A DNA stretch of 64,000 nt from Podocnemis expansa (GCA_007922195.1 ML682028.1:16438156-16502155); one strand, 5' to 3'; positions 1 through 12,986 are shown, counted from the first letter of the stretch. Notes: generated by a model from the letters alone, not told the origin. Numbers and translations: made by a program.

Positions 1-1280
1 TACAACAGAGACCTGATTTCTCTGTTTTGTGTTGGGTTGTATTCATGCCAGAGCACTCATCATCTAAATGGGCTGTTATCTCATGTGCCTTGATGTCTGT
101 GCTAGTTGTGGATTTGGAGAATACAGTCCAGTGACATTCTGAGCTGATGTGTTCAGACTTTTTTCTTTTAACAGCACTTGCTATCAGTACTATCTTCATT
201 TAGACCCCCGGTTGGTCAGAGAACTCCATGCAGTCCGACCCTGGACTAGCTGAGTGGAACTTGTAAAATGGGGCCTACGGTTGTAAGCTGTTTGTGGCTG
301 AGGCGATACTGTGTACTGTGTTTATACATGCTTGTAGCTGATTGGAGTACCTGGACAAAGCCGCTGTTAATCAGATAATGAATTATAGTACTGCAGCTTG
401 GAATCCATTCAAAGAGGTAGTAAAGCACCATAATAAAAGCTCCTGATTGGGCTGGAAAGGGGAAAAGAGAAAACTTTTAAGACCAAACTGAAGTCAAGCT
501 AAATATGTTAAAGCAACCATAGGTAGGTCAGATTTCAAGTGTTAATGCAATACGAAGTTCCTTTCACTTTTAGATTTTAAGATCTGTTGATTTCACAAAG
601 TGAGTGGATTTCTGTATAAATAACAGTATTATAGGTATGCTTTGCTGCATTGATTTTTTTTTTTTTTTTTTTTTTTATTCTGACGTTATAACTGTTCAGT
701 CAATCAGTAGTTTGACTGACCCACTATTTTATGCTGTCAGCAGTATATTCCAAGAGAACTTGAAATCATCAGGCTAATTCTGCAGAGATACGTTATAAAT
801 GATGACTTTACTTTGTCAGATAGTAAGATTCGATCTTGGTGGGGTTTTTTAAAGACGCATTAGAGGGGCTGAAATTGGTAGAGCCTGTGTTTACAGGCGG
901 TTTTAGTCAACCAAGACACACAACTTCTGTATCCTTTACAGTCTCTGAGTTTACAGGCTGATCCTCTCAACTTCCAAAAAAAGGCTTGGAAGGGGAGATG
1001 ACTGAGATCTGGCCCTTTCCTCTCTCCTCTGTTTCTCAGGATTGGTCTGAGCAATACTCTTACTTGAAACCCCATATTCAAAGGCCAGTGCTCTGGCAGT
1101 AGGAAACCTGAAGTAATCCCCTTGTGACTTCAGTGTTTTTGATTTCAGCCAGTTCTTTGCAGTTGATGCAGAAAGCTGTAGTTGAAAATCTATTTTGCCC
1201 TTACTCTCTGTTCACTCAGAAATAAATAATATATTAACACAAGTTTTAGCTTGTTTAAAGTTTTGCTTTTGCTTTTTCAG
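1..1280 (+). other. USP10: USP10 intron, 3' part
   Basis: This stretch precedes a recognised USP10 exon and ends in a polypyrimidine tract and AG acceptor at 1279-1280. I looked for the preceding USP10 exon, which should encode the end of the palm region just before the SKELLSPG segment, and did not find it, so it should lie upstream of the window. The only structure I see is a 23-base T run at 654-676. The short open frames here show no codon signal or recognisable protein. Confidence 0.7.
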
Positions 1281-1346
1281 AGCTACTATCTCCAGGTGTG
1301 AAAAGCAAGATTTTTAAAGGCCAAAGAACCTACCGGCTCTTTGCAG
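1281..1346 (+). CDS. USP10: USP10, penultimate coding exon
   Basis: This 66-base exon is flanked by TTTTTCAG at its start and GTATTT at its end. It begins in phase (two bases complete a codon) and reads ELLSPGVKSKIFKGQRTYRL-FA, ending with one base that joins the next exon to give valine. The peptide matches the segment just before the catalytic His box of USP10 ubiquitin-specific proteases (UCH/C19 peptidase family) as I remember it. It contributes strands of the palm/fingers of the catalytic domain. Differences from the mammalian sequence are few (for example SKIFKGQ against NKNFKCH), which fits an orthologue in another amniote. Confidence 0.9.
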
Positions 1347-1549
1347 GTATTTAGTCATCTTTGTCACTCTGTCGCAAAACATTGCATTGCATATAGGAGT
1401 AATGGCTGTGGAAATTTTGTAGTTACTCCTGAATTTGGATTTTAAATGTTTAATTTAAACAACTTGCAGAGGTAATAAGTTTTACTGTACAGTGCTGCAT
1501 ATTCCTATTATTTTGATTACCTGTCACATTATGTCAGCTTTTGCCTAAG

Positions 1550-1796
1550 GCCATGGCTACACTGAAAATGCTGCCACTGTAGACCCTCTCACTCTATCCT
1601 GGAAGTGCTCTCCCTTTGACATAGTAACTCCACCACTCCAAAAAGAGTAATTCTGTGTCAAAGGGAGAGCATTTCTCGCTCATGCAGCCAAGTGAAAACA
1701 CCATGGCTGGGGGAGTAAGTTGATGCGAGATATGCATTCTACTGTGCATGGATTGTGGATCTCTTGTTGACTTAGCGTGGAAGTACAGACAAAGCC
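1550..1796. mobile_element. MITE-like element with GGC...TCTACAC-type ends
   Basis: The left end reads GGCCATGGCTACAC and the right end, reversed, reads GGCTTTGTCTGTAC. Both resemble the ends of the abundant turtle miniature DNA elements seen elsewhere in this window (38739-38953, 26741-27030). An internal inverted pair, around 1603-1620 and 1655-1672 (a run including CTCTCCCTTTGACA and its complement), can form a hairpin. I cannot define a target duplication with confidence, so the limits are approximate. Confidence 0.35.
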
Positions 1797-2473
1797 AAAG
1801 TAACAAAGGATCACAGTAGTATAGCAGCCGCATCCTGCAAAATGTATAGATACTTATAGATACAGTGAATGAATGCAGACAGCAAAGCTTATATTAAGAT
1901 GTGGATAGTGGTCTGTATTGATGTTGATTTTTTTCTCAGAGTTAAGTATCTCTTTTGTGAATATTATTCATTTGCCATGACACCACAAATCGTAATTGTT
2001 ATCAATGACAAGTTTGTGTTGGAGACACTCAGCTTGAATAGTAAATACATCTTGTGCAGCCCAAAGAACACCTACAACTTTACAAAGGATGTATTTAACA
2101 CGTATGACCAGTTTGCAGGGTAACCCTTCAGAATCTTTTAACATTGTGGCTTTGATGTTGGTTCATTGCATTGCTCTGAACATAAGCCCTAGTCTATATA
2201 CTCAAGGGCTTTTTGACGGCAGTCGACTGACAGTTAAGCAAGGAACTTAAAATTCCTTGCGTGACTGGTGGCGACTTTGTAAGCTGCTGGTAACATCTGG
2301 GAAAGCTGACCGCAAATCCCTTGCAGTCAGCTTTCCCTTATGCCCCCTGGACCCCGGGACTTCCAAGGCTAACTTCTGGGAATGGTGCACCGAGCTCAGA
2401 CTTGCTGTGAACCACTCCTGCAGTGCTGAGATGATGGCAGTGAATTTGCTGTCATTAGTCTTGACGTACCCTA

Positions 2474-3110
2474 AGAATGACCATAGCAGGTCAGACCAGG
2501 AGTCCATCTAGCCCAATGTTCTGTCTTTTGACAGTGACCAACACCAGGTACTTCAGAGGGAATGAACTGAGCTGGTAGTCATCAAGTGATTTATCCCCTA
2601 TAGCCATTCCCAGCTTCTGGAAAACCAAAGCCAGGGAAATTTCAGAGCATGGTTTTGCATCCCTGCCAATTCTGGCTAATAGCCATTGATGGCCCTAATC
2701 TAGTCCTCTATGGACTTAATCTAGTTCTCTTTTTGAACTTTGTTATAGTCTTGGCCTTCACAACATCCTTTGGCAGAGTTCTACCAGTTGACTGCATTGC
2801 ATGCAGAAATTCTTCCTCTCGTTTATTTTAAACTTGCTGCCTATTTAATTTAATTTCATGACAAAGCTCCCGCCCCACTTCTTGTGTTATGGGAATGCAT
2901 AAATAATACTTGCTTATGTACTTTCTCCATACCAGTCATGATTTTATAGATCTCTTTCATGCCCCATCCCTTAGTCCTCTCTTTTCCAAACTGAAAGTCC
3001 CAGTTTTATCACTCTCTCCTCACATGGAAGCTGTTCAGTACCCCTGATCATTTTTGTTGCCGTTTTCTGTACCTTTTCTTATTCCAGTACATCTTTCAAG
3101 ATGAGCACTT
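2474..3110 (-). mobile_element. CR1 LINE, 3' fragment
   Basis: The + strand shows the reverse complement of a chelonian CR1 3' end. It has GGTCAGACC followed by CCATCTAGCCCA, then CTGGCTAATAGCCATTGATGG, the GTTATAGTC...GCCTTCACAACATCC block, ATGATTTTATAGATCTC, and TTTTTGTTGCC...TTCTGTACC. The blocks are in the order I know for this family. No reverse transcriptase frame is present, so this is a 5'-truncated dead copy. The limits are approximate. Confidence 0.75.
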
Positions 3111-5638
3111 CTGGCAATTTGTAAATAGCATATTGTACATGAAGTAGGGGTTTGACTGAGCTGGCTGTTATAAAATACATTTTTATGGTAGGAGTTTATC
3201 AAAGTATCAGGTGAAAAACTGACTGAAAATTGGTCTTAAATAATGGGAGCTGATGTAAATACTCAAACAGTTTATTAAACCAAACATTACATTTCTCTGA
3301 GCAGTTTAAAAAATTATACGCAGGTTAGTAAAAGTTGCACCTATTTATTTATTTGCATGAGCATGAGAAGAAAAAGATGAGCTGAATGACTTAGAGGCCA
3401 TGAGTTTTTCACTTGTAGGTCACCAGATTGGATCCAGCCCTGGTGGCCTTTTATGATATAGTAGTTCATATCCGGTCTGTTTAGGACTCAGGTCAGAAAC
3501 CCGAAAACTTAAGAAGAGCCATTTTAAAAAATTCCTTCAGTAACCAAGTGTTTTGAGAGCTGCAGTGGGGTTAGCCTACGGGAGTTGGTCCAGGGCTCCT
3601 GTGCGGGGACGAGGGGCAGGACCAGGACCAGGAGTGGGCACCCTACAGGATCCCCCAGTGATGGTGGTCGGGGGGGGGGGGAGGCTGGAGCCACAAGGGG
3701 GCAGCCAAAGAGCTGCATGAGGTCCTGGAGCCACAGGGTGCAGAACCCTGGTTAAGGTGGAGTAACCAAATTACACTATCAAGCCTGGCAATCTCAGCAG
3801 AGGACAGCAGTTACTTCACTGGAATGGTTCTCACCTTGGGGGTCAGCTCTCCAAGGCAGGTTTGGAGAGGCTGGTTAAAACAGTACAAGGAAATGTGCAT
3901 CTTCTGCAACAGTTCTGTGTTTCCAGTGCCGTCAGTCCAGAATTCTACACATACGACAGTTTCATTCTATAGAATGTTCATTATTAAAAAGAATTAAACT
4001 TTTTTTAAGAATAAAAGATATTTCTAATTAGACATATAACCAGAGGTTTGCTTTAATATCCTGCAGAAAGATAAAATACAAACTATGCATCCTAGAAAAC
4101 CTTAGGGTAACTTGCATTTTAAAGAACCCTTGAAATGTACCTATAATCTAGAATGGGCATGTGTCATAAGTCATGCATGCCTACTTTGCTTAACTTAAAG
4201 TACTCGTTCCATGTGTTTGTTGTCACAGACGTGTAAATGGAATCAGAGTAAGTATAAAGAATGGTCCAACTGTGAAAAGTTGACTGTAAAAATGATACTT
4301 TCCTACTGCTCCTTCTTGTATTCAGAACTGAGTCTGTCACATTAATGATAGACTTTTTTACTGCTTTGTTTACTGCTGTTAGCATTGTAGAGCCAAATAT
4401 AGCTAATAGAATGAATAGAAGTCTGTTCCTTGTTGTGGGTTATTACCAGAATCATGTACTGCTGTAATTCCAAACATAAAGGCAGTAAAAATGCACAGGT
4501 ATAGTTGATAGCATGATTTGAAGATGAGGGGTAGTTTGTACAAGATCAAATGGGCCTAATTTTGCTACAGAAAATTCTACAGGTGATGGCACTCTGAGGA
4601 AAGAATTCAGCTTGATTTCATATTGAGGTTGCAGGATTGACATTCACAAAACTTGGTTTGTATGCTGAGCACATTCAGTGTGCAAACTGAGAGAGAAGCC
4701 TGGTTCCCCCTCAGTGCTATTTTTATGGGGTCAGTTTTGTAGGGTGGAAACATACTTCAAGCAAAATTAAGTAGATGAGATGTGATAAAAGTGACTTCGT
4801 AATAGAGGCTGTTTTGAACAAACAGTTCTGATATTACACAGTTTCATGATGTCTTGTATACAAGACTTGGGGTTTTATGATTAGATATGAGGGAAGGTTG
4901 ACTCAGAGGTTTCTGGTTTAAGTCACAGGGATGTCTGATACTAACTACTCTGTAATACCTTTTCCAGTCTGTGGTTAACTTAAGGTCCTTTTGGTGTGAA
5001 ATCACAAAAGGCAAAAATCTGGACATCTAGAAGATTTCAAGTGGTTACATTAATTATCAACTGTTTTCTAAGTTTGTCAGCACCGAATGAGTTTTCTGAC
5101 GCTTTCTTGAATTGTTTCAGGGAAGATGGTCTATCAGTCCATTGGTCTTTTGCTGTGAAATAAACCCTTTCCTAAAAGACCTGTAGTAAATGAAAAATTT
5201 GTGCCTTAGACCTTGTGACACTTGTTTTTAAGGAAATAATTTTCCATTTCTTTAGATTTCAGCGTTTGTATGCACTGGTGAAACGTCATTAGCATCACAA
5301 TAGTTTTTTTCTTTTGTGTATACATGAAATGGTAGTGTTTGCTATCAGAGTAATCTGGGTACAACTTCAAGTAATTATGAAGACATTTTATATAAGTGAC
5401 CACTATACACGCCTAACTTCAGTCCAGAGGAGTGTTTAAACATGTCGCTTAACATGCGATTTAGGTTGTAGACTAAATTTTTTACCTCCTGTATAAGGAT
5501 GTAGCTGTTTCTTTAAAAAATACATTCTCAAGCTTATGTGAGTTGGAAAGTTTGTTGGAATTATGAATTTAATCAAAGCAACATTATAGTAAATTAGCAT
5601 TCGTGCCGAAGTATAACCATTAACTTACCTCTTTGCAG

Positions 5639-5826
5639 TTGTCTATCATCATGGAAACAGCGCAACTGGTGGCCATTACACTACAGACGTCTTCCAAATT
5701 GGTCTTAATGGCTGGTTACGCATTGATGACCAGGCAGTCAAAGTGATAAATCAGTACCAGGTGGTGAAGCCGTCTGCGGAACGCACAGCCTACCTCCTGT
5801 ACTATCGCCGAGTTGACTTGCTGTGA
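5639..5826 (+). CDS. USP10: USP10, last coding exon (ubiquitin-specific protease C-terminus)
   Basis: USP10 removes ubiquitin from targets such as p53 and acts in the cytoplasm with G3BP proteins. This exon encodes its last 61 residues and the stop TGA (5824-5826). It carries the USP His box: [14 protein letters not shown], with the catalytic histidine codon at 5674-5676. It then carries WLRIDD, whose acidic residue completes the Cys-His-Asp triad; the cysteine lies in an exon outside the window. The end reads [12 protein letters not shown], the USP10 C-terminus as I know it. The acceptor TTTGCAG ends at 5638, and the first two bases complete the valine codon begun at 1346. The frame is intact with no sign of decay. 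Confidence 0.95.
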
Positions 5827-6710
5827 AACTTCCCTCTTTATGCTGTGTGTGCAAGATACCTGCTTTGTAGAACGCCAACTATCACTAACTTTTCTCTCCC
5901 TTTAAATGCTCTTTCGAGTGAGTCCTTTTTTTTTTCCCTTGCAACTATGGGATAGAGTGAAAAAGGAAACTACCTTGGGTTGTGCACAACATAGTTTGTG
6001 TGTTGACTTTTGGCTTTCAAAAATGATGTCATTTAGTTGAAAGACTGTCTCACTAATCTCAAAAAGATATCAAATATTCGAGTTAATGCTGAATCCTAAG
6101 ACGATAAAGGGGATTTGCATTTGATTCCCACTTTCTAATTGCATTGTAGAAAAAAACCCTGCACCAGCAACAAACTTGTAGATTTCTGTGAAAATAAGTT
6201 TTATCTTTACTTAAATAATTTAAAAAAAAAAAAAAAAAAAAAAAAGCAAGCTCTCTCTGCTTCCCCCAGTAGTTTTTGATAAATGGTAAAACATGAGCCA
6301 ATGTATATCAGGAAAAGAATGGTTCTGTGTGCTTCAAAACAATGTACAAAAGTACAAAACACAGTTGCTGGTTCCTAATAGGAAAAAAAAAACACATTTT
6401 AATAATCGTGCGGTGAGAAACTGCTTAAGTACACATTGCAGATCAAATATTTGGAGTTAAAATGTTAGTCTATATAGATGGGTGATTGTAACTTTATTGC
6501 TATTGAGATTTCAAACTGCATTTATGCTTCTGTGTACATGAGATTTTAAAGAAAATGGGCAAAATAATGAAGATTGATATTTCTTTAAGTCGGCTTTGTT
6601 TAATTTTGCTGTCTGCTCTCCTATAATGTTGAGTTCCTAATTGTACACAGTTTAGTGATATCTAGGAGTATAAAGTTGTCGCCCATCAATAAAAGTCACA
6701 AAGTTGGTTT
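5827..6710 (+). other. USP10: USP10 3' UTR
   Basis: The untranslated region runs from the stop codon to just past the poly(A) signal at 6688-6693. Its length of about 0.87 kb fits a normal USP10 transcript. It is AT-rich and contains a genomic run of 24 A at 6222-6245, preceded by ACTTAAATAATTT. That run could prime oligo-dT internally and mimic a short 3' end in cDNA data. Confidence 0.75.
6688..6693 (+). terminator. USP10: USP10 poly(A) signal AATAAA
   Basis: A canonical AATAAA lies about 860 bases after the USP10 stop. It is followed within about 20-40 bases by a GT/T-rich downstream element (GTTGTGTGGTTGTGTTTC, from about 6714). This pairing of hexamer and U/GU-rich tract is what the cleavage and polyadenylation machinery recognises. 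Cleavage would fall near 6705-6715. Confidence 0.75.
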
Positions 6711-8047
6711 AAAGTTGTGTGGTTGTGTTTCTTTGATTTTTGTTTTTGTTTTTTTCTTTTTTTCTCCACTGTAAATTTCAGTAGTGGAAACTTGTCTGGA
6801 ATTACTGTACATTTTTTTAATTCAAAAGGATGATATTCAGTAGTCTTGGTGGATACAAATCTCCTCTGTGGAGAGGGCACCAGAAGTCTTATGTATCATT
6901 TAGGCCCTATGCCTTATGCTGGATCTCTCCACTCAAAGGTAAAATGTAATCATTACCTTATTTTAAAAATAGGCAACCCCATTCCCACTCAGTCAAATGA
7001 GGTTTGCATTAAAAATAAAAACAGCAATTTGCAGGAAAAAGTGTATTTCTCCCACTGTTATATCGTCACATTTTTTAAAATGAAGTAACTGCCTTTATAA
7101 TTTTCAGCCTATTTGTTCCAGGAATTTTCTGAGACATTTCCTTAAGCTCCTTAGATACCTCCTTTTACTGTCTGCCTCTATTTCTGGCATAGCTAGGAGT
7201 GCTGCTTTCCATCTAACTTCTCTGTGGTTGGCCTGCATTTTGCTGAAAAATCTTGAGCTTTTTTAATCAGTCAAGGTGTTCATAGTTCACCTACTAATAT
7301 AACATCTGGTCACCTTTTTTGTAGAATCTATTTGGCTTTTCCATTAAAAGGGATGAAATGTGTATTTGAAAATTGCCTAACACGGATTCTGGTCCAGGAC
7401 TGGATCTGCTACGTACTACAAGGGGGCTTTGGCAACAACATTCAGAGAGGAGGAGGAGGGGTGGGAAAGTGTGACTCGGAGCTTCAGTTTTGAGAATCTC
7501 TTCATAAAGAGCTGATCCAAAATTGTGGCCCACACCTTCAGTTTTCATGGAAATAAATCAAGCTCTTATGTAATGACAAGCATTAAAACTTTAACTGTGA
7601 GAAAACAATGGCGCTCCCTCTCAATAGAGCTTAATTTGCTACCTGGTATTTGGAGAATGGATGTTATTAGAAGAGATTTAAGGTGATTGACAAAGAATAA
7701 ACATGCACTGAACACTCAAATGTGATCCTCAGTTTTTAACATTTCTATTTAAACATTAAACAAAATCAAAATATATTTCATTAGTTGCAAGTGTCCGCAA
7801 AAAAACTTTCACTCGTCACATAATTAGTCTGTAAAATTGGAAGAAGGTCTTATTTAGGAGGATATATAACCAAATCTTTACTGTTTATCCTTAACATTTT
7901 AAGCAAGAAGTGCTTCCTACCTGAATTTTCACTTTTGCTTCAGTTGGATTATCTTCACTTTGTGTTGAATTGTTTCAAGGAATTGTGGTGCATTGTTCAA
8001 CTGCTGTCATCTCCCATCCGAGCTTTTTACAATTCCTATATATAATT

Positions 8048-8627
8048 TAGGAATCCTGTGGCACTTAATGACTAACAGATTTGTTTATTGCATGAGCTTT
8101 CATGGGAGAAAATCCCACTTTGTCAGATGCTTTGAAGATGGGGGGGGACTTACAGAATGGGAGGAAAATAAATACAGGGAAGTAAGTGAGAGTCAGGATC
8201 GGGTCACACTGTATCAGCAAATTGCTTTGATTATGATTCAAACACTTGTTATGATTCAAACGCTGGGGAACAGCATATGGAGGAAGATGAGGTCAAATCA
8301 CCAGTTATGAAAAAAATCCAAAGTCCTTATTTAGCCCTGAAGAGAGACAGTCAAATTTGCAAATGAATTCCAATTCAGTAGTTTCTCTTTGAAGTCTTTA
8401 GCTGTTGTTCATTTGTCTCAGCACAGTAATCAGCAAATTGTCAATGGAGTGATCAGCAAAATTGAAGTGCTCAGCTATCAACTTTTGCATGCTATGCTTT
8501 CTGACGAAGTGGGATTTTCTCCCATGAAAGCTCATGCGGTAAATAAATCTGTTAGTCTTTAAGTGCCACAGGACTCCTTGTTTGTTCTGCTGAGCTAGAC
8601 TAACACAGCTGCCCCTTTGGAACGATC
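8048..8627. mobile_element. Penelope-like element, inverted terminal-repeat pair
   Basis: The left arm (8050-8160) reads the repeat in antisense: CCTGTGGCACTTAATGAC, then GCATGAGCTTTCATGGGAG and CCCACTTTGTCAGATGC. The right arm (8497-8627) reads it in sense: CTGACGAAGTGGGA, CCCATGAAAGCTCATGC, GTTAGTCTTTAAGTGCCAC, ending GCTGCCCCTTTGGAAC. The arms face each other across unique internal sequence of about 340 bases. The right arm keeps a CTGACGA...GAAA ribozyme-like core but has lost the outer stem; the left copy reads CTGACAA. Confidence 0.75.
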
Positions 8628-10103
8628 TATAATTTGTATATCATAAAGGGTGAGTGTTTGGGGCTGTAAGCTGCTATACAGGTGTGTGTTGAAAATTCTG
8701 ATGAAACCTTTTTCCTTCAGAATTTGCTGAATCAAAGTCCTACGTTGTTCACGAAGACCATTTGATTGTGGCAAAATACCACCAAAAACCAAGCAAGGTA
8801 GGTTTCCTGCTGGCTCTGTAGCAAGTGGATTACCCCAGAGCCAGGGCTCCAAAAGATGGGCAGGGAACATTCTTGTTTGATGGAGAATTTTGCAAATTTT
8901 GATTTTTTTTTCATTCAGAATCACAACAAAGCCAAATTGTGCAATCTCGCAATCCTCTGCAAGTGAAATTACTATTCTCTGGTCCTTGCTGATGTTTGTT
9001 AAACTCCCGTTTTATTGCTGCTAATATGTAAGGCTCTCCAAGCCATCAATGCATTTATAGTAGGTTTGGTGGAGGGAAAGAATCAGTTACTTTGATCTCT
9101 TGTCTCGTGACCTTTCTAAGATGCTTTAACAGCCACAAATGTTCTCATTCAAACAATAGCCGTGGCAGCAAGTATGCTTAGATTTTTAGAGTAGAAATTT
9201 TACACGAATAATTAGCTCCCATTTAGGCACCTAAATGTGGCCACATTGTCAAAAGAGCACAACACCCAGCTGTCCCATTATCTGAAAGCTGAGCACTTTT
9301 GCAAATATAGACCTGTAATAACTTTCCACTGTGTAAGCTCAAACGTGAGTTACATGCACAAGAGTTATTTAGAGCTAACTTTTTAGATTTCAGTTACTGT
9401 GTTTTGCAGTTGCTGTAATTGCAGGCAAGCAAACGTTTGAACATCTTACAGTTGATGGAACATGCTGTGAGCAAAATGTGTACAACTGCACTTCTGCTTT
9501 TCTAAAAAGCTAGATATTAAGCCCTCTTGGATGGTTTCCATCACCTTTACGAGTATGTTTGGATACACACAAGCCACATAGGTGTGTTATAGTCAAGAGG
9601 CGCAGACACACGAGCTATCTTTGATCTAATGGGATCAGTGTTAGCTTGAATAATAAGCAGTGAAGCTGTGTCAGTCTGAGTTAGACCCGCCTGTCTAGGA
9701 TTTGGGTATGTACTCGAGAAACCACAGGCTAGCAAAGAGATGACATGCCCGAGGTCCCTAGCAGTCTCATATACTGGTTGATAGCCCATGCTGACACCTA
9801 TGCTGCTGTGTCTGCTGGTGCTAGCTAAAGGCCTGATTTTCTAGTACACCTCCCTGTACTATAAATACACTTTCATTGGCAATGAAGTGTAAATACCTTA
9901 ATAAGCGTAAAGGTGGGTTGGCTTGTGGCCCGAGACTGTCTGGACAGGACTTCAAAATACATATGCAGAACAAAGAAGTTTCCTGTGGGAATTATATTAG
10001 CTGCTTTAAATGCTGATGTATCCCCCAAAGTAAGTTGAAACCAGGTTTATAAATGCCTCTCTGTGGCTTTTCTGTTTCTAATGCTGAAAATCATCCTTTA
10101 CAC

Positions 10104-10579
10104 CAGTGATTCCCAGCCTTTCTGGCTTGAGGGCCACAGATGCCATTTGTACAACCCTGAAGAGCTGCCAGTGTCTGCCAGCAGCCCCTCTCTTCCCCCA
10201 CTGCAGCCAGATGGAGGGAGTTCAGCAAGAAGACTGCCTCCTTGCTGATCTGTCCCCCTCACTTCATCAGAGAAAACACTAATGGCCTGTAGCCTTGTGC
10301 GCTCCACCTGGGTTCCTTATGCTGTAGCTTTTTTCTGCAGCCAGGGGACAGGAGATCAATGTTAACCCTTTTCTCTGCCTCCAGCAGCACCCAACTTTGC
10401 TGTGCTCCCTGCTACAACCAGCAGAAGGAAAGTACTGATTTCCTATCCTCTTGGCCGCAGCAAGATGCTCTGCCTGGGTTTTTGACAGCAATTCTCTTTT
10501 TCGGCTAGCAGGAGGGAAGTGGTGGGCCACTTGCTAAAAGCCCGTGAACCAAAAGTGGCTCGTGGGTTGGGAACAGCTG
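10104..10579. mobile_element. hAT-type DNA transposon, non-autonomous
   Basis: The left end is CAGTGATTCCCAGCC and the right end is GGTTGGGAACAGCTG, imperfect inverted repeats starting CAG and ending CTG, as in hAT elements. The flanking octamers CTTTACAC and CTCTACAT agree at 6 of 8 positions, which fits an aged 8-base target duplication. The interior is about 450 bases and GC-richer than its surroundings. I see no transposase. Confidence 0.65.
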
Positions 10580-12185
10580 CTCTACATGGTCAGGCAAAGG
10601 TACTCTAAACTCCAAGGTTTTAAACTTCACATGGATTTGCAAGTGGAGATGTTGGAGACAACTTTTGTGGTCACTGGGGCCCTTTCTGAGATCTGTTTAA
10701 AAAGTTGAATGAAAACAAAAAACACTTAAGCTTATCATGCCATGGTCAATAAGAAAGGTGAGTTTGTATGGTGATGTGCCTTCCAAATTTTGTGAATCAA
10801 AATACTTCTTTGTTTTTAAAATTTCTACTGTTTAACCCCTATATAAAGAACAGCGGCCTTACAAACAAACAAAAGTCAGGCTGAACCAAAATGTTCCATG
10901 CTGACACTAGTCATCCTCTATGACATTATTAGAACTGGACATGCAGGGCAAAAATAGTCTCATTATTTCACTTAAAACTTGATCCCGCAAAGCAGCACAA
11001 TTATTCACAGTTTTAAAGATGAGTACGCCGCAATCCCATTCATCCAGCCGTCCATTCTAACATTAAATAGGTATGTAACATTTCACGTATTCTGGCCTTG
11101 CCCGTGCTCCCTTTGAAGTGCTATAATTCCCACTGATGTCAATGGTGCGGTTTAAACCGTTATGCCAGCGCTAAAAATATTTTGTAGATAACACTTGTAA
11201 CTAACGTACATTTTAATCTCACAAACCTACACTGAGCCTTTCCTGTGCCAAAGAAATCTGGAACACAGAAGTTAAACATTAAGCAGACATGTAAATTTCC
11301 TTTTCTTTTCTTCTGATAGTGGTGAGTCTTGAATTATTTTAAATATGTAGCTCATGACATTTATTTGTATGTACATTTAGGTGGTCTCTAATAGATGTAT
11401 GTTATGTAAAACAGAGGTTGTTACTGCTCATGTGATGTTTGCTAATTTTTTTCATAGAAACTGCAGTCTAAATCTGCCATGCAGAAGGAGGAAAGTAAGA
11501 ATTTGGAGCTCCTTTAGCTGGGTTTACACAGGACTGTATCAAGTGATGTTTTTGAAAATACTGTGATAAAATTGTGAAAGAGAAAATTGTATTACAAACA
11601 ATATAAAAATATCAGTATGATTCTGCATATTCATGTTTTAATTCAACTTTTTGTAATTTTCTTGCTCAACTCAAGGGAGAGAGGCACTAGACGTTTGTAA
11701 GAAGCAAAGCTGGTTTTTTAAAAGCTGGCAGTGATTAAGATCAAGTGTGAAAACAAATCTTGCAATGTCTGTATGAAGTAAACTACCCAGTTGGTATCCT
11801 TAGGATATTGCACAGGCAATTGGTGATGAAACCTGTCCAGTGAGTTTCTCAAAGAAATCAGTGAAAACCATGTAGCAATGTCTGACATCACAGCACCACA
11901 ACTTTTATTTCTGTTAATTTACTTGGTGTTTTTGAACAGTGTGTGATGTCCCAGCTTTCTATCTGTAACTGATATGTCAAATGCAGCAGAGCTAAGTGTT
12001 GGAATTAGATACTTAACCATAGAGAGACAAAAATAAATTGGCGTGAATGCTCATAAAAGGGCCAAGATTTTAAAAAAACAGAAGCTTGAAAATGGGGTTT
12101 CTGGATCCTATTTTTGAAAATCTTGTTCTAGTTGTAAGCGGTCAGCACATGGCAGCGATTCATACTGAAACAAGACTATCTAGGG

Positions 12186-12354
12186 CAGTGGTTTTCAAAC
12201 TTTTTTTCTTGGCATTCAGTTGGAAAAAATCATTTATGCCCATGACTCAACAGTTACATCTTTCAGCAATGCATTCCAGTCTTTTTGCGGCAGTGGCGGC
12301 AGGGGGTGCTGCAACCCAGTACTGGGTCTCAACCCTAAGTTTTGAAAAACACTG
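12186..12354. mobile_element. hAT-type MITE with perfect 8-base target duplication
   Basis: The ends CAGTGGTTTTCAAAC and AGTTTTGAAAAACACTG are inverted repeats. The element is flanked on both sides by ATCTAGGG (12178-12185 and 12355-12362), an exact 8-base duplication, the hallmark of hAT transposition. At 169 bases it has no coding capacity and must have been moved by a transposase from elsewhere. Confidence 0.9.
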
Positions 12355-12986
12355 ATCTAGGGAGCGATTTTTCAAAAGAAACAGTAGAGACCTGGAAGCC
12401 AAAGATGGGATTTTCAAGAGACCCTCCATCCCCTGGAAAATTCCACCACTAGATACAAATCAAAAAGCCCAGATCATCAGAATATTGATTAAAGAAAATC
12501 AAGAACAGTTCACATAAGCACTATGCTGTGAGTATATGCTGTAAGTATGCGTTTTCTTAACAGCTGACAGCATTTCACTGCATCATTATTTTGTGAAATA
12601 TGTAGCTACCTTCATAGGCAGGCTACCTATATTATCAAATCTAAGCCCAGGATTTTCAAGGTAGCCAGAAGAGCACCATAGAAAACCGCACAATTAGTAC
12701 TTTTATGAAGGCTTTTTATTTCAGACAGTCTTTGGGCAGCATCTTGGTTATGTGTTTTAATTTCATTACCTTGCTTTCCTATATACCCAACCATCTAAGA
12801 TCAGCCATTCATGAGTTTAGTTCCAGATTGGTCCTTTCCTATGTCTCAGGATTGTTCTCCCCCTATTTGTGACAGAGGCTAGGTGATTTGCTTTTAATAG
12901 ATGCAGTTAATATCAATAGTGAGTATTTTATTTTTGGAATGGATTTGTACTGTTAAAGGGGCAGAGCATCAGTAAGCAGTAAAACA

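Larger units (their letters stand above)
1347..5638 (+). other. USP10: last USP10 intron
   Basis: This is a 4.3 kb intron between two recognised USP10 exons, with a GTATTT donor and a CTTTGCAG acceptor. It holds a probable miniature inverted-repeat element (1550-1796) and a CR1 LINE 3' fragment on the minus strand (2474-3110). A G-rich stretch near 3590-3740, with a run of twelve G at 3670-3681, looks like part of a further repeat. I see no coding exon in it. Confidence 0.7.

Noticed and set aside
1040..1090. possible USP10 exon after CTGTTTCTCAG at 1029-1039
   Set aside because: The sequence after the AG does not read the USP10 segment expected before SKELLSPG in any frame.
8595..8924. 109-codon minus-strand frame
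   Set aside because: It begins inside and next to Penelope-like repeat sequence, with no recognisable protein.
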